This document shows, piece by piece, positions 33,642 through 41,264 of a stretch of 64,000 nucleotides of DNA. Under the pieces are notes generated by a model. It made no database searches, was not told the DNA's origin, and saw only the letters and a program-made list of their open reading frames with translations. Origin of the DNA: DATMER01 sp034667225. GTDB lineage: Bacteria; Acidobacteriota; Thermoanaerobaculia; Multivoradales; UBA5704. Where the stretch lies: positions 62,001 through 126,000 of the forward strand of contig JAXDKG010000063.1 in the NCBI GenBank assembly GCA_034667225.1, in the 5' to 3' direction. The translations under genes were made by a program, and so were the position numbers. Position 1 is the stretch's first letter. Every line of letters starts with the position of its first letter.

Positions 33642-34676
33642 CTAGCGTTTGCGTGCGATCAACAAAGTCTGGCAGATTTCCGGGTAGGGCCGCTCCGTGA
33701 CGATGTCGAACCCGGCCTCGTCGAGCCACCTGCGATGGTCCGCGGCGGGGTAGGCCATGCCGCTGCCGCTCGCCGAGGCCACGAAGTAGACCGAGGATTT
33801 CACGGCCTGCAGCGGCCCGGTTTCGTCATCGGCCGCGGTCATCGTCCAGAGGTAGACGCGGCCGCCGGGCTCCAGGGCGCGCTCGACCTTGCCGTAGATC
33901 TCCTGGATGCGCTCCGGGGCGAAGATCTCGACGAAGTGGGAGAGGAGCACGGCGTCGTAGCCCTCGGGCAGCTCCTCGGCGAAGATGTCGCCGGGGTGGA
34001 AGCTCACCCGGTCCGACATCCCGTTGCGGCGGACGTTCCCGGCCGCGTTGTCGCAGACCGTGGGCAGGTCGAAGAGGGTGCCCTGCACGCCGGGGTTCTT
34101 CTCCAGGAGCCGCATCTGCACCGAGGCATTGCCGCCGCCCACGTCGAGCAGGCGCCGCACGCCCTCCAGGTCCCCGGGCTCGAGGTTCAGACTGTTGATC
34201 TTGGAGAACTCGGCCATGGCCTTGTGGAAGAGGTCTTCCAGCCCCTTGTCCTCGGCGAAGGCTTGGTAGAGGGTCTTCGTGTCCTCGTACCCGAGCGCTC
34301 GCAGGCCCACCGGGCGGCCGGCGCGGATCGAGTCGAGCAGCAGGTTGCACGTCTTCTGTTGCACCTCGCGGGTGAAGCGCACGAAGCCCAGCATGCAGTA
34401 CTGGGCGTCCTCGACCAGGTAGGTGGACGCCGGCGGGGCGTTGCGGTAGGAACCGTCCGCGCCGCGCTCGGTCAGGCCCGCCTCGGTGCAGCCCAGGAGC
34501 AGGATGCGCGCGCCGTGGCCCGAGATCCCGAGCTGCCCGGCGATCTGATCGACGGTGGCGGACCCGGCCTTTTCCAGGCAGGTGAACAGCCCCAGGTCGC
34601 ATGAGGCGGTGAGGATCTCGGTACGGATGTAGCCGTTCAGGCTCTCTCCCAGAGCCATCCATGGGCTTGGTGTCAT
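33642..34676 (-). CDS. O-methyltransferase, class I SAM-dependent with dimerisation domain
   Basis: 344 aa. Residues 1-100 form a winged-helix dimerisation domain (ILTASCDLGLFTCLEKAG, IAGQLGISGHGARILLLGC). The catalytic domain has the SAM motif LLDVGGGNASVQMRLLEKNPG (about 180), the FDLPTVCDNA loop, FHPGDIFAEELPEGYDAVLLSH, and the late RALEPGGRVYLWTM. This is the plant-type/polyketide O-methyltransferase family that acts on small hydroxylated molecules. No biosynthetic cluster surrounds it. It is divergent from blaI. Confidence 0.88.
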   Translation of the reverse strand: MTPSPWMALGESLNGYIRTEILTASCDLGLFTCLEKAGSATVDQIAGQLGISGHGARILLLGCTEAGLTERGADGSYRNAPPASTYLVEDAQYCMLGFVRFTREVQQKTCNLLLDSIRAGRPVGLRALGYEDTKTLYQAFAEDKGLEDLFHKAMAEFSKINSLNLEPGDLEGVRRLLDVGGGNASVQMRLLEKNPGVQGTLFDLPTVCDNAAGNVRRNGMSDRVSFHPGDIFAEELPEGYDAVLLSHFVEIFAPERIQEIYGKVERALEPGGRVYLWTMTAADDETGPLQAVKSSVYFVASASGSGMAYPAADHRRWLDEAGFDIVTERPYPEICQTLLIARKR

Positions 34677-34751
34677 GGTCCTCCTGCCTTTCTAGGAAAA
34701 GTCGGAGCAATCTAACATGAAACCTTCTCCTCACGGCCTGCGTAGACCCCC

Positions 34752-34780
34752 TTGACGACAAACTACCTGGGTAGTACTAT
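34752..34780 (+). promoter_or_regulatory. blaI promoter
   Basis: TTGACG (34752-34757) and TACTAT (34775-34780) are exactly 17 bases apart, one of the best sigma-70 matches in the window. Transcription would start near 34787, about 20 bases before the blaI ATG. The operator dyads overlap the spacer and -10 box. Confidence 0.8.
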
Positions 34781-34789
34781 CCTGGTAGT
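34762..34789. promoter_or_regulatory. Two adjacent BlaI-type operator dyads
   Basis: Site 1 (34762-34775) is ACTACC-TG-GGTAGT, a perfect dyad. Site 2 (34776-34789) is ACTATC-CT-GGTAGT, one mismatch. They lie back to back, 14 bp centre to centre, covering the spacer, the -10 box and the start point, as expected for autorepression by a BlaI/MecI dimer. Confidence 0.75.
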
Positions 34790-34806
34790 TGAAGGGGAGA
34801 GACGAC

Positions 34807-35190
34807 ATGGATGAAACGGAAAGCCATCACCTCGGAGATCTGCAGCTCGCCATCATGCGGATCATCTGGAGCCAGGGTGAAGCGAGCGTAGCGGACGTGC
34901 ATGAGGCGCTGGAGCCCGAGCGGGGGCTGGCGCTGACGACGATTGCGACGATGCTCGCGAAGATGGAGAAGAAGGGCGTGGTCGATCATCGCGCGGAAGG
35001 CCGGCGGTTCATCTACCGGCCGACGGTGAGCGAGGGCCAGGTGCGCCGTTCGATGGTGACGGACCTGACGTCGCAGCTCTTCCGGGGCGATGTGTTCGCC
35101 CTGGTGAACCATCTATTGTCGGAGCACGAGATCGATGCGCGGGAGCTGGACCAGCTCCGCGGTCTCATCGCGGCCAAGGAGGACCGGTGA
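34807..35190 (+). CDS. BlaI/MecI-family transcriptional repressor
   Basis: 127 aa, typical length. The winged helix is clear: LGDLQLAIMRIIWSQGEASVADVHEAL, LALTTIATMLAKMEKKGVVDH, then GRRFIYRPTVSE and the C-terminal dimerisation helices. The ATG at 34807 has GGGGAGAG upstream. The BlaI family represses its own operon until a membrane peptidase of the BlaR1 type signals; the M56 gene follows directly (its ATG overlaps this stop). No beta-lactamase gene is nearby, so the regulated genes are probably elsewhere. Confidence 0.93.
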   Translation: MDETESHHLGDLQLAIMRIIWSQGEASVADVHEALEPERGLALTTIATMLAKMEKKGVVDHRAEGRRFIYRPTVSEGQVRRSMVTDLTSQLFRGDVFALVNHLLSEHEIDARELDQLRGLIAAKEDR

Positions 35191-37172
35191 TGTTCGAGAA
35201 CCTGATGAACCAGGCCTCTGCCTGGCTGCTGACCTACTCCCTGCACAGCACCCTGTTCCTGGCCCTCGCCTGGCTCGTGTCGACACGGCTCGCCGGCCGC
35301 CGGGCGCGCCTGGAAGAGGCCATCTGGCGCTTCGCCCTGGTGGCGGCGCTGGTGACCGCCACCGTCCAGCTCGCCGCCGGCTTGGAGCCGGTCGCCGGCC
35401 GCTGGACTCTGAATGCTCCGGCAGCCGCTTCTTCGGTTGAAGTGGCCTCCCGGCCTGTTCCGGCGCCGTCGAGGGCGGCTCTGCCGGTCTCCATGGCGGT
35501 CCGGGCCGAATCCCCTCGGGCATCGCTGCCCTCCTGGCCCCTCGATCTCCGCTCGACCGTGCTCGGTCTCTGGGCCTTGGGCGCGCTCTTCCTCTGCCTC
35601 CGCTGGGCCGGGTCGTACCTCCGCCTGAAGCGGCGCCTGCGGGCTCGGCCCGAGGTGGTCGGCGGCGGGATGTTCGCCCTGATGCGCCAGCTCTCCGGGG
35701 ACCTGGGCCTGGCTCCGCTGGTGCGCCTGACCTGCTCGTCGCGGGTCTCGGTGCCGGTAGCGCTGGGGCTCGGCCGGCCGGAGATCTGCGTGCCGCCCCG
35801 CGCCCTGTCGCACCTGGAGCCTGAGCAGCAGGAGGGGATGCTGGCCCACGAACTGGCCCACCTGGTGCGGCGCGATCCGTTCTGGCTGGCGTTCAGCCGG
35901 ATGCTGGCGGGCGCGCTCTTCTTCCAGCCGCTCAACTGGATCGCCTGCCGCCGGCTGCGGGAGCTGTCGGAGCGGCTCTGCGACGAATGGGCAGTGGAGC
36001 GCACCGGCCGTCCGCTGTCGCTGGCCCGCTGTCTGGCCGAGGTGGCCGGCTGGTCGGTCCGCTCTGTCTCCTCGCTGCCCGTACCGAGCATGGCGGACCG
36101 TCCGTCCAGCCTGGCGCGGCGCATCCGCCACCTTCTGGACGACTCCAAGTCGCCCGAGCGCCGCGTCCGGCCCGTCTGGGTCGGCGCCGGCATGCTGGTC
36201 CTGCTGGCCGCCGTTGCGACCGTCGCCCCCGGGGTCTATGCCGCGGTGGCCGTCGAAGAACCGCGCCAGGAGGCTATCGTCGATGCGGAAGAAGCGGTCG
36301 AGCCGGAGGATCCCGCCGAGCCCGCCTACGAGATCGTCGACGACGAGATCGAAGCCCGGGTCGAAGGCGAGCTCGCGGGCATGGAAGCCGAGTTGGAAGG
36401 CATGGATGCCGGCCTGGAGGCCGCGCTCGCGCCCCTGGAAGAGCTCGGGGACATGGACTTCGACTTTGACTTCGACTTCGACGGGATGGCCTTCCTCTCC
36501 GAAGAGGAGGCCGAAGAGATCGGGAGGATGGCCGAGGAGGTCTCCGAGAAGTACGCCGGCGAGTACGCGGCCCTGGCGGAGTCGATGATGGCCGACATGG
36601 AGCCGGAGCTGGAGCGCATCTCCGAGGAGGTCAACAGCAAGCTGGCCCCCGAGATCGAGCGCATCTCGGAAGAGGTGAACCGGGATCTCATGCCGGAGAT
36701 CGAGCGCATCTCCGAGCGGGTGGCCAACGAGATGGAGCCCGAGCTCGAGCGGCTCCGCGCCGACGCCGAACGCCTGCGCCGGGAGGGCGGCCTCTCCGCC
36801 GAGGAGCGCGAGCGCATCCGTAGCCAGGCGCGCGAGATCTCCCGCCGCGCCCGTCCGAGCGACGAAGAGATGAAGGCGATCCGCGACAGCCAGCGGAAGT
36901 ACCGCGACGAGATGCGGAAGTTCATGGAGGATCACCGCGAGGAGATGGAGGCGATGCGCAGCGAGGCTCGCGCCCACTCCGAGGCCATGCGGGACCAGAT
37001 CCGCCAGCGGATGGACGCCGATCCCAAGTTCCGCGAGCTGCGGGAGCGCCATCGCCGCGACATGGAACAGATCCGCGAGCGGCACCGCGAGGAGATGCGC
37101 GAGCACCGCGAGAAGATGAAGCAGGACAAGGAAAAGAACAAAGAAAAGGACAAGGACGAGAAGCAGGTCTAG
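35190..37172 (+). CDS. M56 (BlaR1-like) membrane metallopeptidase with long coiled-coil C-terminus
   Basis: 660 aa. The N-terminal half is BlaR1-like: four membrane helices (SLHSTLFLALAWLVS, IWRFALVAALVTATVQL, STVLGLWALGALFLCLRW, VWVGAGMLVLLAAVATVAP) and the zinc site HELAHLVRRDPFW at His220, followed by LSERLCDEWAV. In place of the penicillin-binding sensor of BlaR1, residues about 355-660 are a highly charged, mostly helical tail with a DFDFDFDFDG run, four PEIERISEEV-type heptad repeats, and an Arg/Glu/Lys-rich end. So the signal is probably not a beta-lactam. The ATG at 35190 overlaps the blaI stop by one base, with GGAGG upstream. Confidence 0.88.
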   Translation: MFENLMNQASAWLLTYSLHSTLFLALAWLVSTRLAGRRARLEEAIWRFALVAALVTATVQLAAGLEPVAGRWTLNAPAAASSVEVASRPVPAPSRAALPVSMAVRAESPRASLPSWPLDLRSTVLGLWALGALFLCLRWAGSYLRLKRRLRARPEVVGGGMFALMRQLSGDLGLAPLVRLTCSSRVSVPVALGLGRPEICVPPRALSHLEPEQQEGMLAHELAHLVRRDPFWLAFSRMLAGALFFQPLNWIACRRLRELSERLCDEWAVERTGRPLSLARCLAEVAGWSVRSVSSLPVPSMADRPSSLARRIRHLLDDSKSPERRVRPVWVGAGMLVLLAAVATVAPGVYAAVAVEEPRQEAIVDAEEAVEPEDPAEPAYEIVDDEIEARVEGELAGMEAELEGMDAGLEAALAPLEELGDMDFDFDFDFDGMAFLSEEEAEEIGRMAEEVSEKYAGEYAALAESMMADMEPELERISEEVNSKLAPEIERISEEVNRDLMPEIERISERVANEMEPELERLRADAERLRREGGLSAEERERIRSQAREISRRARPSDEEMKAIRDSQRKYRDEMRKFMEDHREEMEAMRSEARAHSEAMRDQIRQRMDADPKFRELRERHRRDMEQIRERHREEMREHREKMKQDKEKNKEKDKDEKQV

Positions 37173-37189
37173 GAAAGCTTTGGTCTAGG

Positions 37190-37241
37190 CGCGGGCGGAG
37201 AGCTCTCCGGATCCGGCCCCGTGGGGGCCTCTCCGCCCGCG
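37190..37241. terminator. Bidirectional terminator-like hairpin
   Basis: 13-bp perfect arms CGCGGGCGGAGAG (37190-37202) and CTCTCCGCCCGCG (37229-37241) with a 26-base loop that itself contains GGCCCC/GGGGGCC pairing. It occupies the whole gap between the convergent M56 and lipoprotein genes. Confidence 0.65.
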
Positions 37242-37243
37242 TA

Positions 37244-37822
37244 CTAGCTTCCCCGCACGCTCCGCAGCATCTTGAGGAAGTTCTCCCTCTCGGCGGTCAG
37301 GGTCGCATCCGGCCCCGTGGCCTTGAAGAACCAGGGTCCGCCGGGTCCCTCCACCACCGCGCCGTAGAGCCTGGAGTTCGGCTGCTCGGTCGCCGGCCCC
37401 GTCCCCATGTTGCTCGGCTTCAGCGTCCCGGCCACGTCGATCCAGGTGACGCGGAAGCCGTTGACGTCGAAGGTCTCGGGCTGCGGGTTGGCGCCGGGCG
37501 CCGGTTCCATCTGATCCACCCAGCGCTGGATGTTGGCCTCGACCCCGCCGCCGCCGCCCGGTCCGAAGAAGAAGACCACGAGGTCGCCGGGTCCGCCCGC
37601 GCCCGGGATCGTCGCCTGGGCCATGCGCATCGAGGTCGACGGCGGCTGCTGCGGCCAGTTGGCAGGGAAGTCGAACTTGATGGACCCTCCCTCGGCCTGC
37701 CCGCCGCCCACCGGCTCGCCGCGCGAGGACATGGGCGCCGGGGGAGGGGTCTCTTCGCCGCCCTTGCAGGCGGCCAGGGGCAGAAGGAGCACGGGGATCG
37801 CGAGCAGGGCTTTGCGGATCAT
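37244..37822 (-). CDS. Lipoprotein of unknown function
   Basis: 192 aa. A lipobox LAAC puts the modified Cys at position 19. After a Pro/Gly-rich spacer, the domain IKFDFPANWPQQPPSTSMRMAQATIP with a GPGGGGG turn, WVDQMEP, FDVNGFRVTWIDVAGT and ERENFLKMLRSV has the look of a secreted beta-sandwich that starts from a phrase like 'FxxPxxWxxxP'. I know of no function. It is oriented toward the M56 gene, with the hairpin between them. Confidence 0.75.
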   Translation of the reverse strand: MIRKALLAIPVLLLPLAACKGGEETPPPAPMSSRGEPVGGGQAEGGSIKFDFPANWPQQPPSTSMRMAQATIPGAGGPGDLVVFFFGPGGGGGVEANIQRWVDQMEPAPGANPQPETFDVNGFRVTWIDVAGTLKPSNMGTGPATEQPNSRLYGAVVEGPGGPWFFKATGPDATLTAERENFLKMLRSVRGS

Positions 37823-37849
37823 GGGCGGAGCCTACTACAATCCCCTCTC

Positions 37850-37949
37850 GGAAGCGCTCGGGGGCTGGTGCCTCCTGCGGTCTTCAAAACCGTTGTCCGG
37901 CGCCGGTTGCGGCGTCGGGGGTGGGTTCGATTCCCATGCGCTTCCGCCA
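37850..37949 (+). tRNA. selC: tRNA-Sec (anticodon TCA), selC
   Basis: The folding is that of a bacterial selenocysteine tRNA. The 8-bp acceptor stem is GGAAGCGC with GCGCTTCC (37938-37945), followed by G and an encoded CCA (37947-37949). The 6-bp D-stem GGGGGC/GCCTCC has a four-base loop. The anticodon stem GCGGT/ACCGT holds the loop CTTCAAA, giving anticodon TCA. The long variable arm is CCGGCGCC/GGCGTCGG, and the T-arm GTGGG-TTCGATT-CCCAT. An 8+5 acceptor/T helix, long variable arm and UCA anticodon together exclude tRNA-Ser. It implies UGA decoding as selenocysteine in this organism; selA, selB and selD are not in the window. Confidence 0.95.
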
Positions 37950-38042
37950 ACCACTCGTTTGAGCCGCCAACCCGCTCGTTTGCGCGAGCTACCCAGTGGC
38001 CTGTCACGCCGGAAAAGATGGAGATTGTGGGCGCTGAGCCGC

Positions 38043-39791
38043 TTACGGCTGCAGTTGGCTCTTGATCCAGCCGTCCACGCGCTCCTCCAGCAGGTCGAGC
38101 GGCAGCGGTCCGCCGCTCAGAATCTGGTCGTGGAACGCCTTGATGTCGAAGCGCGCTCCGAGCTGTGCTCTGGCGCGCTCCCGCAGCTCGCGGATCTTCA
38201 GCTGCCCCATCTTGTAGGCCAGCGCCTGCGCCGGCCACGCGATGTAGCGGTCGGTCTCCGTCTGCGCGACGACTTCGTTGACGTCGTTCTCGCGCATGTA
38301 GGCGATCACCCGGTCGCGCGTCCAGCCCTTGTTGTGGATGCCGGTATCGACCACCAGCCGCACGGCGCGGAACAGCTCCGAGTTCAGTCGGCCGTAGTCG
38401 GACACCGGGTCCTTGTAGAGGCCAACCTCCTTGCCCAGCTCTTCCGAGTACAGCGCCCATCCCTCGGTGTAGGCGGCCAGGCCGCCGCCGCTGAGCACCC
38501 GGAACTTCGGCAGGCCCTGAAGCTGCTGGGAAATGCTGATCTGCATGTGGTGCCCGGGCACGCCCTCGTGGTAGGCGACGGCCTCATCGTTCACCAGGGA
38601 GCGCTGGGTCGGGTCGGCGACCGCGACCACGACACGCCCGGCCCGTTTGCCATCCGGAGTGCCGCGGACGTAATGCGTCGCCGCGGCCTTGTCGAAGTCG
38701 GGAATGCCTTCGACCGTCACCGGCGACTTCGGCAGCAGCCCGAAGAGCTCCGGCAGCCGCGGTTGCATCTCGTCGATATACCTCTTGAAGTCGGCGACGA
38801 TCTGGTCCTCGCTCTTCGGCTGCCACTTGGGATCGCTGTTGATCGCAGCGCGGAAGGCGGCGAGGTCCTTGTAGCCCTGCGCCTGGGCCAGCCTGGTCAT
38901 CTCTGCCGTGATCCGTGCCACCTCTTTGAGGCCCAGCTGATGGACGGCCTCCGGCGTGATGTCGACCGTGGTCATCGCCTTCACGGCTTCGGCGTAGCGC
39001 CGCTTGCCGTCCGGCAGGCTTTCGACCGAGATCGCGGTCCGCCCTTTCGGCGCGTACTCGTCGCGCAGGAACGCCGCGAGCTTCTTGTAGGCCGGAAGGA
39101 CTTCCTCATTGGCCGCCTTGGTCAGCGCGGCCGTCAGCCGCTGCTTCTCCTCCTCGGAGAAGCTCGCCGGAAACTTCTTCAGCGGCAGCAGGAACGGGTT
39201 TGCCGAGACGATCCCCTCGCACTGCCCCGGCAACTGGTCCACGACGATCTTCGGCGGCATCAAGCCGTCCCTCATGCCGGCGCGCAGCACCTCGATGGTC
39301 TGCTGCAACACCCGCGGGACCTGGTGGAGGCGCGCGATGTAATCCTCGTAGTGCTGTACCGAATCCAGGGGCACGCCCAACGGCAGATCGGCCAGCGCGG
39401 TATGGATGCCGCCCTCCTGGTTGAGCGGCATCTCGTAGTTCTTGAGCTCGTAGTTCACGTTGGTGCGGATGAGCCGCCGCTCCAGGAGCTCGTGCGACAC
39501 CCGGTCGGCCTCCGCCATGCCGGTGGTTTGGATGGCACGCAACCGCGCCAGGAAAGCGTTGTTCTCCGAGTGCTGCCGCTCGACTTGAGCCAGCGACGCA
39601 TCGCTGAGCTGCGCGTTGTAGCGATAGTCGCCAACCGAGGTCGCCCGCTCCGGCGCATTCTTGAGACCGGCCTGATAGAACTCCTCGAACAGCGCATTCT
39701 GTTGCGCCACACGCTCGGCCACGGAGGCGGCCTGGGCATGAGCTGGGGAGCAGATACTGGCAACGAACAGCAGGTATGCAAGATTTCGCAT
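38043..39791 (-). CDS. Secreted DUF885 metallopeptidase-like protein
   Basis: 582 aa with a signal peptide (LAYLLFVASICSPAHAQA). DUF885 proteins are all-helical peptidases related to the M3/M32 fold. The zinc motif is HEGVPGHHMQI (about residues 405-415), followed by LAAYTEGWALYSEELGKEVG with the third ligand Glu, and later RLVVDTGIHNKGW. The N-terminal phrase LKNAPERATSVGDYRYNAQL is also typical. It should be a periplasmic or extracellular zinc peptidase or dipeptidase of unknown specificity. It converges on selC. Confidence 0.87.
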   Translation of the reverse strand: MRNLAYLLFVASICSPAHAQAASVAERVAQQNALFEEFYQAGLKNAPERATSVGDYRYNAQLSDASLAQVERQHSENNAFLARLRAIQTTGMAEADRVSHELLERRLIRTNVNYELKNYEMPLNQEGGIHTALADLPLGVPLDSVQHYEDYIARLHQVPRVLQQTIEVLRAGMRDGLMPPKIVVDQLPGQCEGIVSANPFLLPLKKFPASFSEEEKQRLTAALTKAANEEVLPAYKKLAAFLRDEYAPKGRTAISVESLPDGKRRYAEAVKAMTTVDITPEAVHQLGLKEVARITAEMTRLAQAQGYKDLAAFRAAINSDPKWQPKSEDQIVADFKRYIDEMQPRLPELFGLLPKSPVTVEGIPDFDKAAATHYVRGTPDGKRAGRVVVAVADPTQRSLVNDEAVAYHEGVPGHHMQISISQQLQGLPKFRVLSGGGLAAYTEGWALYSEELGKEVGLYKDPVSDYGRLNSELFRAVRLVVDTGIHNKGWTRDRVIAYMRENDVNEVVAQTETDRYIAWPAQALAYKMGQLKIRELRERARAQLGARFDIKAFHDQILSGGPLPLDLLEERVDGWIKSQLQP

Positions 39792-39819
39792 GAGCCCGAG
39801 ACTACTACAGCGGCCCGGC

Positions 39820-41229
39820 TCAGATCTCGTTGGTCAGGCCGAGCCGGCGCTTGAGCGCGAACCAGCCGTCTCGCATCTTCCAGAAGCGGCTCGCCCGCAT
39901 GGCGGCGATCCGGGTTTCGAGGACGCCGATCCGCTCCTCGGCATTGGCGCGCAACCGCGCCACCTCGCGCTCGATCCGGGCCTCGGGGTCGGCGCACAAC
40001 CGCGCCATCTCGGCCTCGTGCTCGATCCGCATGTAGAGCAGACCCATTCGGGCGGTCCGCAGCAGGGCGACGTGCAGCGGCCCCTCGAACATCCCGTGCT
40101 CGCGCCCGGCGGCGTCGACCGCGGCGAGGGTGAGGAGCGCCGAGGTGTGATCCGCCCCCTGGGGGAGGTCGAAGGTCAGCTGCCACCTCACCGGCTGGAC
40201 GTTCTCCATGGGAAACAGGGCGACCGCCTCCGGGCAGGGATGGAAATCGGTCGACGAGCGCACGGCCTGGCCGTCGATGCGCACCCGGATCTCCCGCAAG
40301 GGCTCGCTGCTCGCCCGGTCGACCCCCCATCCGCTCAGATGGATCTGGCGGGGGAACGCGAAGCTGCACTGGTCCAACACCCCATCGACCCCGCCGGTTA
40401 CGTCGAGGCCGGAAAAATCCTCGCCGGGCCGGTCGACGACCACGTAGAGGTCCTGGAGGCTGGCGAAGCCACGAGGATAGCGGGCGACCGACAGGCCGCG
40501 GGTGTTCGCAGCCATCCGGCCCAGGTTGTCCCGGACGTATCTCTCGGTCACCCAGGTGGTGCCGTACTGGGCCTTGGAGAGGGAGCTGCTCTCGCTTTCC
40601 TCCTCGAAATAGAGGCCGCGGGCCGCCAGCTTGCCCTTGCCGGGATGGCCGGCGGGCAGCAGGGCCTCGTCGTGGACGCTGAACATCAGGATGCCGCCAG
40701 GGGAGAGCAGGCTCCACAGGTGCCGCAGCCAACGGAGGAAGGTCCTGGCCGGGAGATGGCTGAAGAGGGAGGAGACCAGGATGGCGTCGAACCGCTCGCC
40801 GCAGCGGAAGTCAGCCGGGTCGGCCGTGGAGACAAGGCCGTGAACCCCGAACCGCTGGCGCTGAAAATCGACGCCGCGGGCATAGATGTCCGAGATCCAG
40901 ACCCGTTCCGGCGGGATGTCATGGACGATGAAGCGGGTGACCCGGCCATAGCCACTGGCGAAGTCGAGGATCTTGCCAATCCGGCCGGGCTCGCCGAAAT
41001 GCCAGGTCAGGATCTGGCGATAGGTCGACCAGATCTTCCAGCCCGAGTGGAAGTACATCACCAGGGACTGGTCGAGATTCTGGCTCCCTCTGTAGTAGAA
41101 GATGCGCCACATCTCGTCCTCTTCGTGGACCCCGAGGTCCACGCCATCGCAGATGGGCATCCCGTCGCTGAGGGCGAGGAGGAGAGCATTGGGCTGGTCT
41201 TGCGAGTAGGCCAGAGAGTGCTCGGGCAT
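39820..41229 (-). CDS. SAM-dependent methyltransferase with beta domain and FWKMR tail (paralogue 1)
   Basis: 469 aa. The class I methyltransferase core has ILDFASGYGRVTRFIV (about 80-97), ERVWISDIYARGVDF, FDAILVSSLFSHLPARTFLRWL and LLSPGGILMFSVHDEALL. A beta-rich domain (about 270-380, IHLSGWGVDRASSEPLREIRV) and a coiled coil follow, ending RIAAMRASRFWKMRDGWFALKR. That tail is common on glycan-modifying enzymes. The gene at 47027-48361 is a clear paralogue with the same domain order. The acceptor is unknown; surface glycan or lipid is the best guess. Confidence 0.82.
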   Translation of the reverse strand: MPEHSLAYSQDQPNALLLALSDGMPICDGVDLGVHEEDEMWRIFYYRGSQNLDQSLVMYFHSGWKIWSTYRQILTWHFGEPGRIGKILDFASGYGRVTRFIVHDIPPERVWISDIYARGVDFQRQRFGVHGLVSTADPADFRCGERFDAILVSSLFSHLPARTFLRWLRHLWSLLSPGGILMFSVHDEALLPAGHPGKGKLAARGLYFEEESESSSLSKAQYGTTWVTERYVRDNLGRMAANTRGLSVARYPRGFASLQDLYVVVDRPGEDFSGLDVTGGVDGVLDQCSFAFPRQIHLSGWGVDRASSEPLREIRVRIDGQAVRSSTDFHPCPEAVALFPMENVQPVRWQLTFDLPQGADHTSALLTLAAVDAAGREHGMFEGPLHVALLRTARMGLLYMRIEHEAEMARLCADPEARIEREVARLRANAEERIGVLETRIAAMRASRFWKMRDGWFALKRRLGLTNEI

Positions 41230-41264
41230 GAGCGTTCATTTTAGCAGGTATGCACGGCCGATCG

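Noticed and set aside
33642..34676. Secondary metabolite cluster around the O-methyltransferase
   Set aside because: No PKS, NRPS, terpene or other core enzyme is near; the acyl-AMP ligase fusion is 28 kb away.
37850..37949. tRNA-Ser or an integrated element at the tRNA
   Set aside because: The TCA anticodon and 8-bp acceptor stem exclude tRNA-Ser. No integrase or repeated 3' end of the tRNA was seen nearby.
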